A DNA stretch of 64,000 nucleotides from Capniomyces stellatus (lineage: Eukaryota; Kickxellomycota; Harpellomycetes; Harpellales; Legeriomycetaceae): positions 124,001-188,000 of the forward strand of contig LUVW01000005.1 of the NCBI GenBank assembly GCA_001661515.1, given 5' to 3'. Below are positions 10,951 through 20,285 of the stretch, one piece after another. Position numbers and translations under genes: made by a program. Position 1 is the first letter of the stretch, and every line of letters begins with the position of its first letter. The notes below the pieces were generated by a model. It searched no databases and was not told where the DNA came from. It saw nothing but the letters and a program-made list of their open reading frames with translations.

Positions 10951-11945
10951 TTTTTGATGAAACTTGGCTTTTTTATTTTGACAATAATAATAGTAAAAAC
11001 AGCCAGCATCAAGCAGCTTTGGATGTAATGTCAAACTTAAAACTTTATTTGATGCCTGTCACTTCAATACTGTGAAGGTGGAGCTTTGCAGTGATGTTTG
11101 AAAGTAGTCCAAGTTGTTTGAAACTCCATTGTGTCCAATGGCGGTTGATTTAATATAACTGTATTGGGATATATGATTTATTTTATCTATTTTACTTTAT
11201 TTTTTTATTGAAGTTTATTGGCAGCAGAATCCACACAACAAAACATACAGGGGCTATATAATACATGTCTTTTTTTCTTCTTTTGGCTAAAAGTTCAAGT
11301 GAACAAATTCATTGGATTAGTAAGCAAGCAAACTTGCTATTGAAAATCCGCTATCAACAATTACTTTTGCCGCAGTAGCTTTATCCAACGAACCAAATTA
11401 CGTTTGACTGACCTTGTGTTTTATACGTTTTAATTGGCCAGAAATACTGTTTGTCTAAAAGTATAAGAGTCATTAGTGAGAGGTTTCGCATTTTTCGACA
11501 CATAACTGGCAGAAAAAATCAGCGTAAAGTATGCCACCATATTGTTGAACTGTCAACAGGCGTGAACTGCGATGAATTTACTAAACCGCGAGAATGGTCT
11601 TGAACCTGCAAATAAAATCACGCCAAGTAACTGTGTTGGTATGGATATCGTTATATATTGTGGGTTGAGCTTACGAGTTTATTGGAAAGATAGCGAGACA
11701 AGATAAAACAAAAGGAAAAACTTTTATTTTATTAACAACAATAGAAAATAATGAAAATACAGTTTCAGCCCTGAACCAATGCCCATCGGGTACGGGCGAT
11801 CATATTGATCGAAGGGGTGCTGGCTAATAGAGTCGTTAGACATACCAAAATAGCAGTGTTTTATAGTGTTCTTATGGTATTGTTAAATATTGTATGTTTT
11901 GCTGTGTTGTGTTGATTCTGTTGCCAATAGACCACATAAACAAAT
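10951..11945. repeat. Intergenic region with inverted copies of a dispersed repeat
   Basis: 11210-11255 (+) reads TTTATTGGCAGCAGAATCCACACAACAAAACATAC. 11890-11945, read on the minus strand, has CTATTGGCAACAGAATCAACACAACACAGCAAAACATAC. The two therefore form an imperfect inverted repeat about 740 bp apart, as expected for the ends of a small non-autonomous DNA element. No transposase-like frame is seen between them. The rest of the interval is AT-rich and without a gene. Confidence 0.45.
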
Positions 11946-12072
11946 AATTAAAGACCAGATTCAAATTCAAATTCAAAATTTTAAAAGTTTTATTTAATCA
12001 AACAAAAAAATGGAATTGCTATTTATAAAATAAAGGTATGCAGAGAAATATGTCGACTATTTTTTTTACAAT

Positions 12073-12525
12073 TTAACTAGCTATTTTAGTAATAAGCCAG
12101 AATGCCTGTTTGACAAAATAGTTTACAGTGCCCTCAGCTACGGTGCAAACACCGTTAGCACAGATGTCCCAACCCAAAAAGGTTTTAAGTGAAAGTCCGA
12201 AAATTGCTCTTGATTTGCAGTTGATGCAGTCAAAATCAAAGCTGATCTGTCCTGTCTTTCTGTTCTTCTTGTTTTTTCTATCCAACCCCAGACTTTCGAG
12301 TGTCCATCCTGTCTCGGTAATGTTGTTCAAGTTGTAAACCGTGGCATCTGCGTTTGTAAAGTGTTTAACGCTTCCGAAGCTTGGAATTTTGACAAGGTCT
12401 TGTTTAACCATGAGTCTGCCGTCTCTAACTCCTTGAGGAGTGAATGCTACCATTCTTTGTCTTCTCTCGGCAGCGATTGTGAAGGCAATACAGAAAACCA
12501 AAGTTATAAAGGCGAAGAATTTCAT
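12073..12525 (-). CDS. Small secreted Cys-containing protein, copy 2
   Basis: A 150-aa product matching the protein at 3451-3903. It has a signal peptide at residues 1-19, a basic segment right after cleavage (ERRQRM), and four cysteines in two pairs in the C-terminal half (C-x2-C and C-x4-C). Here the 5' flank is intact. The ATG at 12525 is followed directly by the signal peptide and is preceded by stop codons, with a TATA-like element 131-140 bp upstream, which supports this start for both copies. Family unknown. Identical coding sequence implies very recent duplication, gene conversion or an assembly duplicate. Confidence 0.72.
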   Translation of the reverse strand: MKFFAFITLVFCIAFTIAAERRQRMVAFTPQGVRDGRLMVKQDLVKIPSFGSVKHFTNADATVYNLNNITETGWTLESLGLDRKNKKNRKTGQISFDFDCINCKSRAIFGLSLKTFLGWDICANGVCTVAEGTVNYFVKQAFWLITKIAS

Positions 12526-12655
12526 TTTGAAGTAGTTGATTTGATTTATTCTGGAGGAGGAGGTATGACCAAATATGCTAGTTGCTGATGTGCGATTTGT
12601 GATTTGTATAATTGTGTTTTGTTGATAATGTAGAAATAATGTGGATCAAGTCTCG

Positions 12656-12665
12656 CTATTTATGC
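12656..12665 (-). promoter_or_regulatory. TATA-like element
   Basis: The minus-strand reading GCATAAATAG lies 131-140 bp before the ATG at 12525. Confidence 0.35.
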
Positions 12666-14217
12666 TTTTTTCAACGCGCTGAACATTAGCTTTAGTCTTT
12701 AATGATTCAATAATTAGCTTGAGTAGTGGCAGTTTTGAACAGTATATAATTTCTAACAAAAAACCCGTATTTTAGTTGCATGTAACTATGCTTTGACTAT
12801 ATCTAGACTGTTATTGCTGTAAGATCGCCTTTAAACGATTTGATTTATTTGCTTTACTAACTCGTTCGCTCACGATTAAATTTTTTTTTTTTTTATTGAA
12901 AACACGATTTAATTTTAGAACATAAAATTACACCTAGGTTGGCGTTTACAAAATAATTAATTCTAATACCGTTTTAACCAGCTTAATTAAATCCCGAACC
13001 ATTCTAATTAGGTAATTAAGTAAAAAAAATAATCAAATGTCAAGTTAATTTGAATAAAACATCAGCCTTCACTTTAAAAACCACAAAAATATTTGGACAG
13101 GGGCCGGCAATAAAAACCAAATCCCGAAGATATTAGTCAATTGAAGACTAAAATGGCATTAATACCAGCGTTTCAACCTTGTTATTATGACATTTTTATT
13201 GGTATTTATTAACATGGAACCTACCAATGTAAGCGGGATCATTCTTCTCTTTGGAGTTCCCAATTTGATGATATTTTTGCGCCAAATGTAGATATTAAAG
13301 AAATTGGAATAAAGTTTTGCGTTTAAAACCACCAAGGCGTGGTTGCAATGTAGCAAATGGTAGCATAGAGCTAACACAGGAAGCGCAAGAATAGGCGTTA
13401 CTATTATCGTAAAATGCCGTACAATAGCTTGGTAAAACAGCGTCAGACATCACAACCAAATAGTACTCGTGCAATCTTGAATGTAGCAATTGTATATTTG
13501 CGAGTGTAAACCAGTTAAATAATTGCCACTGATGTATTAATAGAAGGACATATTAATAAATATAAACCCAAAACACACTCAAAAACCTTACAAATGCTAA
13601 AGTACATAAAGTGGATAAATTATTATAATTAAACATTTTGTTCAGTGTACGTGAAACACAGAGTACTTGCACAAACCTCATTTGATCCAACAGTCCCTAC
13701 ACCTGACAACGAGGAGTGTATAGAAAATGAATTAGTAGCCATTACACTACCCTTTACTGCAGCCATACACACAGTCACCGAACTTTTTTTTTCGTTTTAG
13801 ATGACCATCACTTGGTGCAGCTACGGTTTCGTTCATTTTCGGTATTGCTAAGGTGTGTTTTTCAGTTCGCCTGAATTAGCTGGGTAACAGGGACATAATC
13901 TCAATTTCAATAGTAAAAAAAAGGAAATATAAGATCAAACTAGCGTAAAAGTATAGATTTAAAGATCTCGCCAATTTCAAGGTATCGGTAAAACAAAAAC
14001 AAAAAAACAGTGTGAAAAAAGACGGCGTTTTTGAATTAAATATCTCAAGTTTAATATAGTTAATATTAAAATAGAAGAAATGAAATAATAAAAACTAGGG
14101 AATATAAAATATAAAATAAAAATAAAATTTAGTTTTTCTGCTTGGCGAGAGTATAATATAAAGCAATAAACAAATATAAAAAAATAAAAAAATAAAAGAA
14201 AAGAAAGAAAAAACGAA

Positions 14218-17200
14218 TTAGGGTTGATTGGTATAAGCACGGATAATGACATTATCACTAGATTTATTCAACCTACCACCAGCAACAGCAGGAGTGTTTC
14301 CAAGGTTAGAAAAAGATGAGAGGTAGCTGGTTGATAGGCTGGAGCTAGAAGCGGGTTTTGAGAAAGAAAGGAGGTAATTTGGGTTAATTGGTTGGTCATG
14401 TTCGTGTTCAAGACAGAATAAGGCATCTCTTAAAGTAATAGAGACTTTAGGTTGACTCAACAACAAACCACTGCCACCAGTAGTACCAATACTTGACGCC
14501 AAACCCCCACCCAACGCAGCTGCACCAAAACCAGAACCAAAAGAGGATTTGTAGGGTTTGGGGGTGGCAGATGAAGCCGAATCAGTTTGAATTGAAGACT
14601 CTGAATCTGTAGGCAGTTTGTTTTTGGCGGTAGATGGCAGCAGTCCAGACATTCCCGAAGCGGCAGCAGGAGAGTTTGACAAGTAGTCGTTGGAAATGGA
14701 CCCACTCAGCATCCATGCCTTGCGCACACCACCAGCCGACAAGAGGGCAGTCTGATTAGTTATTTTGCTGCGGACTTCATCAGGCATGTTTCTTGCACTC
14801 AGCATAGACCCACTGCCGCCACTTGCACTGATTGACGCCATAGATGCACCGGTTGCAGCAGCAGCAGCAGCAGTGTTGGAGGCAGGTGTTGAAGTGGATG
14901 TTTCGATTGCAGAGTTGCTAGAGGAAGTTGTGAGCATATTTTCTTGGTCTTTAGAGCTGTTTGTTTCGTTTGGGTTGTTGGTGGTTGAAGCAGGGTTTGA
15001 GGGGTCAAGTGTGTCAGCAGGTCTTTTGCGGGATCTCCTGGAGACACCTCTGGCAAATTCCGAGTCAAGGCGGTCGTGAGACTGGTCATCGTTGGGGGCG
15101 GAATTTGGGGTTGCTGAGGAAGGACCATTTGAAAAAGTTTGTTGGTTGGAAATGGTTGGATTGGAGGTGGCTTTGTTAAACAAATCAACGAGACTTTCGC
15201 GGTACCGGAACTCTCTTTCGCGATCAACACGTTCAACAGCACCCAACTGCTTCCGTACATCAAACGCCGGCATGATCTTGTACAGCGGCAGTCTGCTGGT
15301 CTCGTCAAACGGCGGTGGAGGCAAACTTTGGGTTCTTGATCGGTGGATTGCGGCGATTTTCATTTGCTTGATTAACTTGCGGAGTCTGAGCTTTAAAGAA
15401 ATCGAAAGTAACTCCATTGACTCTCTGCTAATCTTGGTAACATTCAACGGTTTTGTAATTGCACTTATCTTGGCCATCAGTTTTTCCGAGTTCAAAAAGT
15501 CGTGTTCTTCAATTATACTATACGAGTTTGAATCATCAAACACGTCCGAGTCTGAGTCTGAGTCTGAGTCTGAGTCTGAGTCTGATTCTGAATCCATGTC
15601 CATGTCCGAGTCCGAGTGTAGATCTACATCTGCGTCCGAGTCCGAGTTTGATCCCAATTCCGAGTCAGACTTTGCATTTAACTCGGATCCAGGCAACTCT
15701 GAATTCGACAGTTGTGGTTTTTGGCTGTCCAAACCTGAACTTGGAATATAAGTTTTTTTTTGTTTTTTACTCAATTTCATTTTCAGAGCTTTTTTGTTTT
15801 TCAGTTTTCTTTTGCCTTTTCCTTTTCCTTTTCCTTTTCCTTTTCCTTTTCCTTTTCCTTTACTTTTGGTAATTGGAATGGCAGTAAACTCAACACCGTT
15901 AAAATCAATGGATTTGATTTGTCTCTTGGGTCGGGATGCAAAAAACATTCCTTCATTTCCTGCGCGTGTACCGTCACCAACACCGCCCAGTCCAGACTTG
16001 GCTGTCAGTGCACCAATACCAGACTCAGAGTACTCGCCGTGTTTAGAAGAATGAACAGCACCTCTTCCAACACCAATACTTGACCTCAGAATAAACTCCG
16101 ATTCTTCCCGCAAGTCTACCCCAGCTATCCCCATCACGTCGTCCAGACTGGTAACGTCGTTGCCGGCCGGCTTGCTGGAACTCTGGGCAGACTGCTCGGG
16201 TTTCTTGGTTGGGGTTTCTGCAGTTGGCACTTGAGCGTCACTGTTTGCCGACTTGAGAACCGACTTGAGCTTTTTGCTAAGCGGCAGATTTTCGTTGTGC
16301 ATTGCAAACTTGTTTCTCTTCATCATCCCCATCAGATCTTCAGTCCCATGTCGCTTCAAGTTTTTCATCCCTCCAACTCCTTTACTGCTGTTCGCTAACA
16401 TACTTGATAGGTTGGCTTTGGCTTTGGCCTTGGCACTGGTGTTGATGTTGGCTTTAGTTTTGGCTTCATACATACTTTTCATTTTCCCAGTTGCTACCAG
16501 ATCAGCCAATGATGAAGATGAAGGCGACAAACTTGCGCTTTTGGCTCTATTGCTGTCATTACTATTGATTCCATTCTCTACATCTTGGCGGTGTTCCAAT
16601 TGTTCAAGTCTTGATTTTTCCTTTTCCTTTTCCTTTTCCTTTTCCTTTTCCTTTTCCTTTTCCTTTTCCTTTTCCTTTTCCTTTTCCTTTTCTTTGCCTT
16701 TATCCTTCAGCTTTTGCATTTGTTTTTGCATTTGTTTCTGCATCTGTTTTTGTATTTGTTTCTGTTGCTGCAACTGTTTTTGCTGTTGAAGTGCCTCGTT
16801 TTTCTTGAGTCTTTTGGTTTCTTGTTTAAGCTTTTTCAACCGCAACTTTTCCAATTTCTTGAGTTCCTTTAAACTCATTTTCTCTACTGCCACTATATTA
16901 CTTGACGTTTCTTCTCCTTCTACTCCTTCAATTTTGTTTGCTTCTCTAGCTTCTGCTGCTGCTGCTGCTTCCAGTTGTAGTCTTGCTAATTTAGCCATTT
17001 TATACTTGGTTAGTTTTGGTTCACTTGATGTTCCTGCCTCATTATTTTCTCCCCCTACTCCTACTCCCCCTACTCCTACTCCTGGTTCTAATACTAATGT
17101 ACCAATATCAGTGTTTAATCCAGCTGCAATCAAAGCTTTTTTCTGTTTCAATGTCAATTTTCCTGCCTTTTTCCCCACTCCCACTCCCACTCCCACTCCC

Positions 17201-20163
17201 ACTCCCATTCCCATTCCCATTCCCAAATCTAATCCCAAATCTGCACCTAAATCTGACCCCATTCCCAAATCCATTCCTGTTCCTTTTTGTTCACCTAGTT
17301 GGTTTTTGTTGTTGCTTTGTAGTAGCATCAACTGTCTTTGTGCTAGTTGACCTTGTAATTGTTGGATCTTGAATAACTGTCTCATCCGTTCTTGAGGATC
17401 CATTGGTGCTTCGTTAGGTCCTCCTCTCTCAGCCAGCTTTTCTCCCTGCACACTCAGGTTCTTTGACAGTGACATCAATACTTCTGACGATAATTGTCCT
17501 CTTTTTATCATTGCTTCCAATTTTTCCAAAGCGGCCATTTCTGACTGCGATTTTGCCTTTGCTGCTTTAGCTGCTTTAGCCACTTTTGCTGCCTTGGCCT
17601 GTTTTCCTTTACTTTCCTTTTCCTTTTCCTTTTCCTTTTCCTTTTCCTTTTCCTTTTCTATTTCTTTATTAATCCCATTTTCAATCTCTTTCTCAATGTC
17701 CTTTCCTTCTCTACTACTACTGTCAACATTGTCTTTATTACTACCTGCTTCTACTGAACTTGATTTAATATACTTTTTATCCAACTGTTTCTTGTCAAAT
17801 CCTGAACTATCTATTTCAATATATGGTTCTCGCTTAACTACTTCAACACTTTTAGCTCTTTCCACCATCTTTCCATTACTATTCTCCTCATCTCCAACTC
17901 CAACTCCAACTCCAACTCCAACTCCAACTCCAACTCCAACTCCAACTCCAACTCCAACTCCAGCTCCAACTCCAACTCCACTTCCAACCTTTTCTCTATC
18001 TCTTCCAATAATATCATCATTAGACTTGGTCCTGTTAAGTAGTAACTCTAGTGGCTCATTATCCATTTCCACTTGCTCGCTATTTTGACGTAATTGTTGA
18101 GTTTCTGGCTGAACATGAGGCGAATTTGCTGGCATGGATTTGTTGGCATTTTGTAATTGATTCTGGTTAACTTGACTCGCTTGATTTGTTTTTAATCCTC
18201 CATTTAATGCAACATTAGCATTGACTTGGTTTTGACTCTGGGTTTGACTCTGGGTTTGACTCAATCCTCCCAATAATCCATACAACTTTGGTCCTAAAAC
18301 TGTTGCTGCCTTTGTTAAAAATATCTGACTCGTTATTTGTTTCGATTGAAGCTGTTCCAAGTACACCGATAATTGAGCTTGTTTGTCTGATGACAGCTGT
18401 GACATTATACTTGCCAAATGTTGCTGCTGCTGTCCTCTTCTTTGCTGCTGTTGTTGTTGTTGTTGTTGCTGCTGCTGCTGCTGCTGAATTGGCTTTTTTC
18501 CAACTGGTTGCCCACTCACTACACCTGGCCAATTACTTGACCCTGCCAAATTTCCCGGTCTAGTTTGCCCACCAGGCTGGTAAGTCACATCATTTCCTCC
18601 TACATTTCCCGCAGTCAAATTCTGCCGCTGTCCATTGCCAACTATTTGTGGCCTTTGTCCAGGTCTAACATTATTATTGCCAAACTTGTTCATGTTCATA
18701 TTCATGTTTCTATTCATTTGCATCTGCATTTGCATCTGCATTTGCATCTGCATTTGTAATTGCATTGCATTCATATTGTTGATGTTCAAGTTGTGCCCCA
18801 TATTCACTTCACTGCTTCCTAGCCCTTGGCTTGAAACCACTGGCGATGGTGTCAGTCCCGAATTAACGCTTGCGTTTGGCTGTGGTGTTGTGGGCATCAA
18901 TGAAGGTATTGGCGATGTTGCCAACCGGAAACTATTTCCTGCCATTTGCTGCTGGCCTCCTTTATTCACCAACTGCCCCACACTATCTGGTCTCACTGCC
19001 CCCAGTCCCGGCTGCATCATTCCCATTCCTTGCATTCCTTGCATTCCTATTCCTTGCATTCCTACTCCTTGCATTCCCATTCCCATTCCCATTCCCATTC
19101 CCATTCCCATTCCCATCCCCATTCCTTGCATCCCTCCCAAGTTTGATAAAGTCGGTGTATTTTTACTACTTTTACTATTATTATCGCTACTACTACTACT
19201 ACTACTATTGCTATTACCACTGCCGTTTTGCTTCTGGCCTTGCATCTTCATTTGCATCTTCATTTGCATCTGATGGTGCATTTGCATCTGCTTTTGTATT
19301 TGCATTTGTTTCTGAATTTGCATTTGCATCTGCTTTTGTTTTTGTAACTGGTTTGTGCTATTTTCCACATTTTTTTCCTCTTCCTTTCTTCTTTCCATCT
19401 CCATCTCCATTTTCTTTTCCTCTTCTTTTTCTTTTTCTTTTTCTTTTTCTTTTTCTACTCCCTCATTTTCACTTTCACTTTCACTTTCTTTACTCCCACT
19501 CGCCATGTTCATCTTCACAGTTGATCGCTGCTGCTGCTGCTGCTGCTGTATCAATGTATTCCTATTCATAAACTGCTGCATTTGACTAGGCCCCATACTC
19601 GGTGAAGACCCCATCAAACTCCCCTCCAATGGCGTACTTTCCAACAAACTTGAACTCGATTTTATGCTTGAACTATCTACTTTTACACTTGGCTTAACCT
19701 TCGATTCTACTCCCATTCTCCCCAGCCCTCCTCCCCCTACACTCCCACTGTTCAATCCCATCTGTGCATCCTGTATGGTTTTGTCTAAATCCAAATCCAT
19801 TCCCATTCCCATCCCCATCCCCATTCCCATCCCCATCCCCATTCCCATCCCCATTCCCATTCCCAAATCCATATTCATATTCATATTCATATTCATATTC
19901 ATGTTTCTTATGTGTTCCATGCTTATTTCGTGTCCTTCTGCTGCTTTACTCGATTGTGCATTACCGTTTGCATCGCTTCCACTCGTACTTTTACTCACTT
20001 CATTGCCTCCTACATTTTGCTCCGTAGGCAGAATCCCAACACTCCCCAACAACGCATCAAAATCTATCGTTGTCATCGCTCCTTGCCCCATCCCTATTCC
20101 ATCTGAAAACGAGCTCATCAGTCGCTCAAGCTCTTTTTCTTTCTCATCCTCCATTCCCGACAT
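14218..20163 (-). CDS. TAF4: TFIID subunit TAF4-like protein with RST-like domain and giant dipeptide repeats
   Basis: A single 5.9-kb exon encoding 1981 aa. TAF4 pairs with TAF12 through a histone fold in the TFIID core. Residues about 1551-1606 (…FLNSEKLMAKISAITKPLNV…LRLRKLIKQMKIAAIHRS) fit the TAF4 histone fold. DVRKQLGAVERVDREREFRYRE (about 1625-1650) fits the linker helix, and QTALLSAGGVRKAW and ITLRDALFCLEHEHDQPINP (about 1905-1925) match the conserved TAF4 C-terminus (family form: LRDLIFCLE-E). Residues about 581-633 (HLASIMSQLSSDKQAQL … KLYGLLGGL) look like an RST domain. The rest is low complexity: Gly-Met, Met-Asn, Met-Gln, poly-Gln, Gly-Val, Lys-Glu, Gly-Lys and Ser-Asp repeats from in-frame hexamers. 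Animal and yeast TAF4 are much shorter or differently built. The TAF4 assignment is firm at the C-terminus; the RST call is inference. Confidence 0.85.
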   Translation of the reverse strand: MSGMEDEKEKELERLMSSFSDGIGMGQGAMTTIDFDALLGSVGILPTEQNVGGNEVSKSTSGSDANGNAQSSKAAEGHEISMEHIRNMNMNMNMNMNMDLGMGMGMGMGMGMGMGMGMGMGMDLDLDKTIQDAQMGLNSGSVGGGGLGRMGVESKVKPSVKVDSSSIKSSSSLLESTPLEGSLMGSSPSMGPSQMQQFMNRNTLIQQQQQQQRSTVKMNMASGSKESESESENEGVEKEKEKEKEKEEEKKMEMEMERRKEEEKNVENSTNQLQKQKQMQMQIQKQMQIQKQMQMHHQMQMKMQMKMQGQKQNGSGNSNSSSSSSSDNNSKSSKNTPTLSNLGGMQGMGMGMGMGMGMGMGMGMQGVGMQGIGMQGMQGMGMMQPGLGAVRPDSVGQLVNKGGQQQMAGNSFRLATSPIPSLMPTTPQPNASVNSGLTPSPVVSSQGLGSSEVNMGHNLNINNMNAMQLQMQMQMQMQMQMQMNRNMNMNMNKFGNNNVRPGQRPQIVGNGQRQNLTAGNVGGNDVTYQPGGQTRPGNLAGSSNWPGVVSGQPVGKKPIQQQQQQQQQQQQQQQRRGQQQQHLASIMSQLSSDKQAQLSVYLEQLQSKQITSQIFLTKAATVLGPKLYGLLGGLSQTQSQTQSQNQVNANVALNGGLKTNQASQVNQNQLQNANKSMPANSPHVQPETQQLRQNSEQVEMDNEPLELLLNRTKSNDDIIGRDREKVGSGVGVGAGVGVGVGVGVGVGVGVGVGVGVGDEENSNGKMVERAKSVEVVKREPYIEIDSSGFDKKQLDKKYIKSSSVEAGSNKDNVDSSSREGKDIEKEIENGINKEIEKEKEKEKEKEKEKESKGKQAKAAKVAKAAKAAKAKSQSEMAALEKLEAMIKRGQLSSEVLMSLSKNLSVQGEKLAERGGPNEAPMDPQERMRQLFKIQQLQGQLAQRQLMLLQSNNKNQLGEQKGTGMDLGMGSDLGADLGLDLGMGMGMGVGVGVGVGVGKKAGKLTLKQKKALIAAGLNTDIGTLVLEPGVGVGGVGVGGENNEAGTSSEPKLTKYKMAKLARLQLEAAAAAEAREANKIEGVEGEETSSNIVAVEKMSLKELKKLEKLRLKKLKQETKRLKKNEALQQQKQLQQQKQIQKQMQKQMQKQMQKLKDKGKEKEKEKEKEKEKEKEKEKEKEKEKEKSRLEQLEHRQDVENGINSNDSNRAKSASLSPSSSSLADLVATGKMKSMYEAKTKANINTSAKAKAKANLSSMLANSSKGVGGMKNLKRHGTEDLMGMMKRNKFAMHNENLPLSKKLKSVLKSANSDAQVPTAETPTKKPEQSAQSSSKPAGNDVTSLDDVMGIAGVDLREESEFILRSSIGVGRGAVHSSKHGEYSESGIGALTAKSGLGGVGDGTRAGNEGMFFASRPKRQIKSIDFNGVEFTAIPITKSKGKGKGKGKGKGKGKGKRKLKNKKALKMKLSKKQKKTYIPSSGLDSQKPQLSNSELPGSELNAKSDSELGSNSDSDADVDLHSDSDMDMDSESDSDSDSDSDSDSDVFDDSNSYSIIEEHDFLNSEKLMAKISAITKPLNVTKISRESMELLSISLKLRLRKLIKQMKIAAIHRSRTQSLPPPPFDETSRLPLYKIMPAFDVRKQLGAVERVDREREFRYRESLVDLFNKATSNPTISNQQTFSNGPSSATPNSAPNDDQSHDRLDSEFARGVSRRSRKRPADTLDPSNPASTTNNPNETNSSKDQENMLTTSSSNSAIETSTSTPASNTAAAAAATGASMASISASGGSGSMLSARNMPDEVRSKITNQTALLSAGGVRKAWMLSGSISNDYLSNSPAAASGMSGLLPSTAKNKLPTDSESSIQTDSASSATPKPYKSSFGSGFGAAALGGGLASSIGTTGGSGLLLSQPKVSITLRDALFCLEHEHDQPINPNYLLSFSKPASSSSLSTSYLSSFSNLGNTPAVAGGRLNKSSDNVIIRAYTNQP
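15541..19905 (-). repeat. Set of in-frame hexanucleotide microsatellites inside TAF4
   Basis: Separate arrays, all in the same reading frame: Ser-Asp near 15541-15600; Gly-Lys near 15811-15862; Lys-Glu near 16612-16695 and 17610-17660; Gly-Val/Gly-Met near 17170-17222; Gly-Val near 17895-17965; poly-Gln near 18438-18487; Met-Gln near 18716-18760; Gly-Met near 19075-19125 and 19796-19862; Met-Asn near 19870-19905. Confidence 0.9.
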
Positions 20164-20169
20164 TCTCTA

Positions 20170-20285
20170 TTTTTCTTTCTTCGTTTCTTTTTTTCTTCGT
20201 TTCTTTTTTTCTTCGTTTCTTTTTTTCTTCGTTTCTTTTTTTCTTCGTTTCTTTTTTTCTTCGTTTCTTTCTTCGTTTCTCTCTT
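20170..20285 (-). repeat. 16-bp pyrimidine/purine tandem repeat upstream of TAF4
   Basis: On the plus strand a 16-bp unit (TCGTTTCTTTTTTTCT) repeats about six times, ending in shorter variants. It starts right before the TAF4 start codon, so the 5' leader or core promoter is a purine-rich (GAAA) tract on the coding strand. Confidence 0.85.

Larger units (their letters stand above)
11946..14103. repeat. Segmental duplication, copy 2 (complete)
   Basis: The complete counterpart of 3334-5096, with about 680 bp (12569-13248) where copy 1 has N. That extra part is AT-rich and contains a poly-T tract near 12883-12894. Its right edge lies about 115 bp downstream of the TAF4 stop codon. In copy 1 the corresponding edge lies next to the ankyrin gene stop, so the duplicated block abuts the 3' ends of two unrelated genes. 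The 64-codon Cys-containing minus-strand frame at 13295-13489 is repeated here without additional support. Confidence 0.9.
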
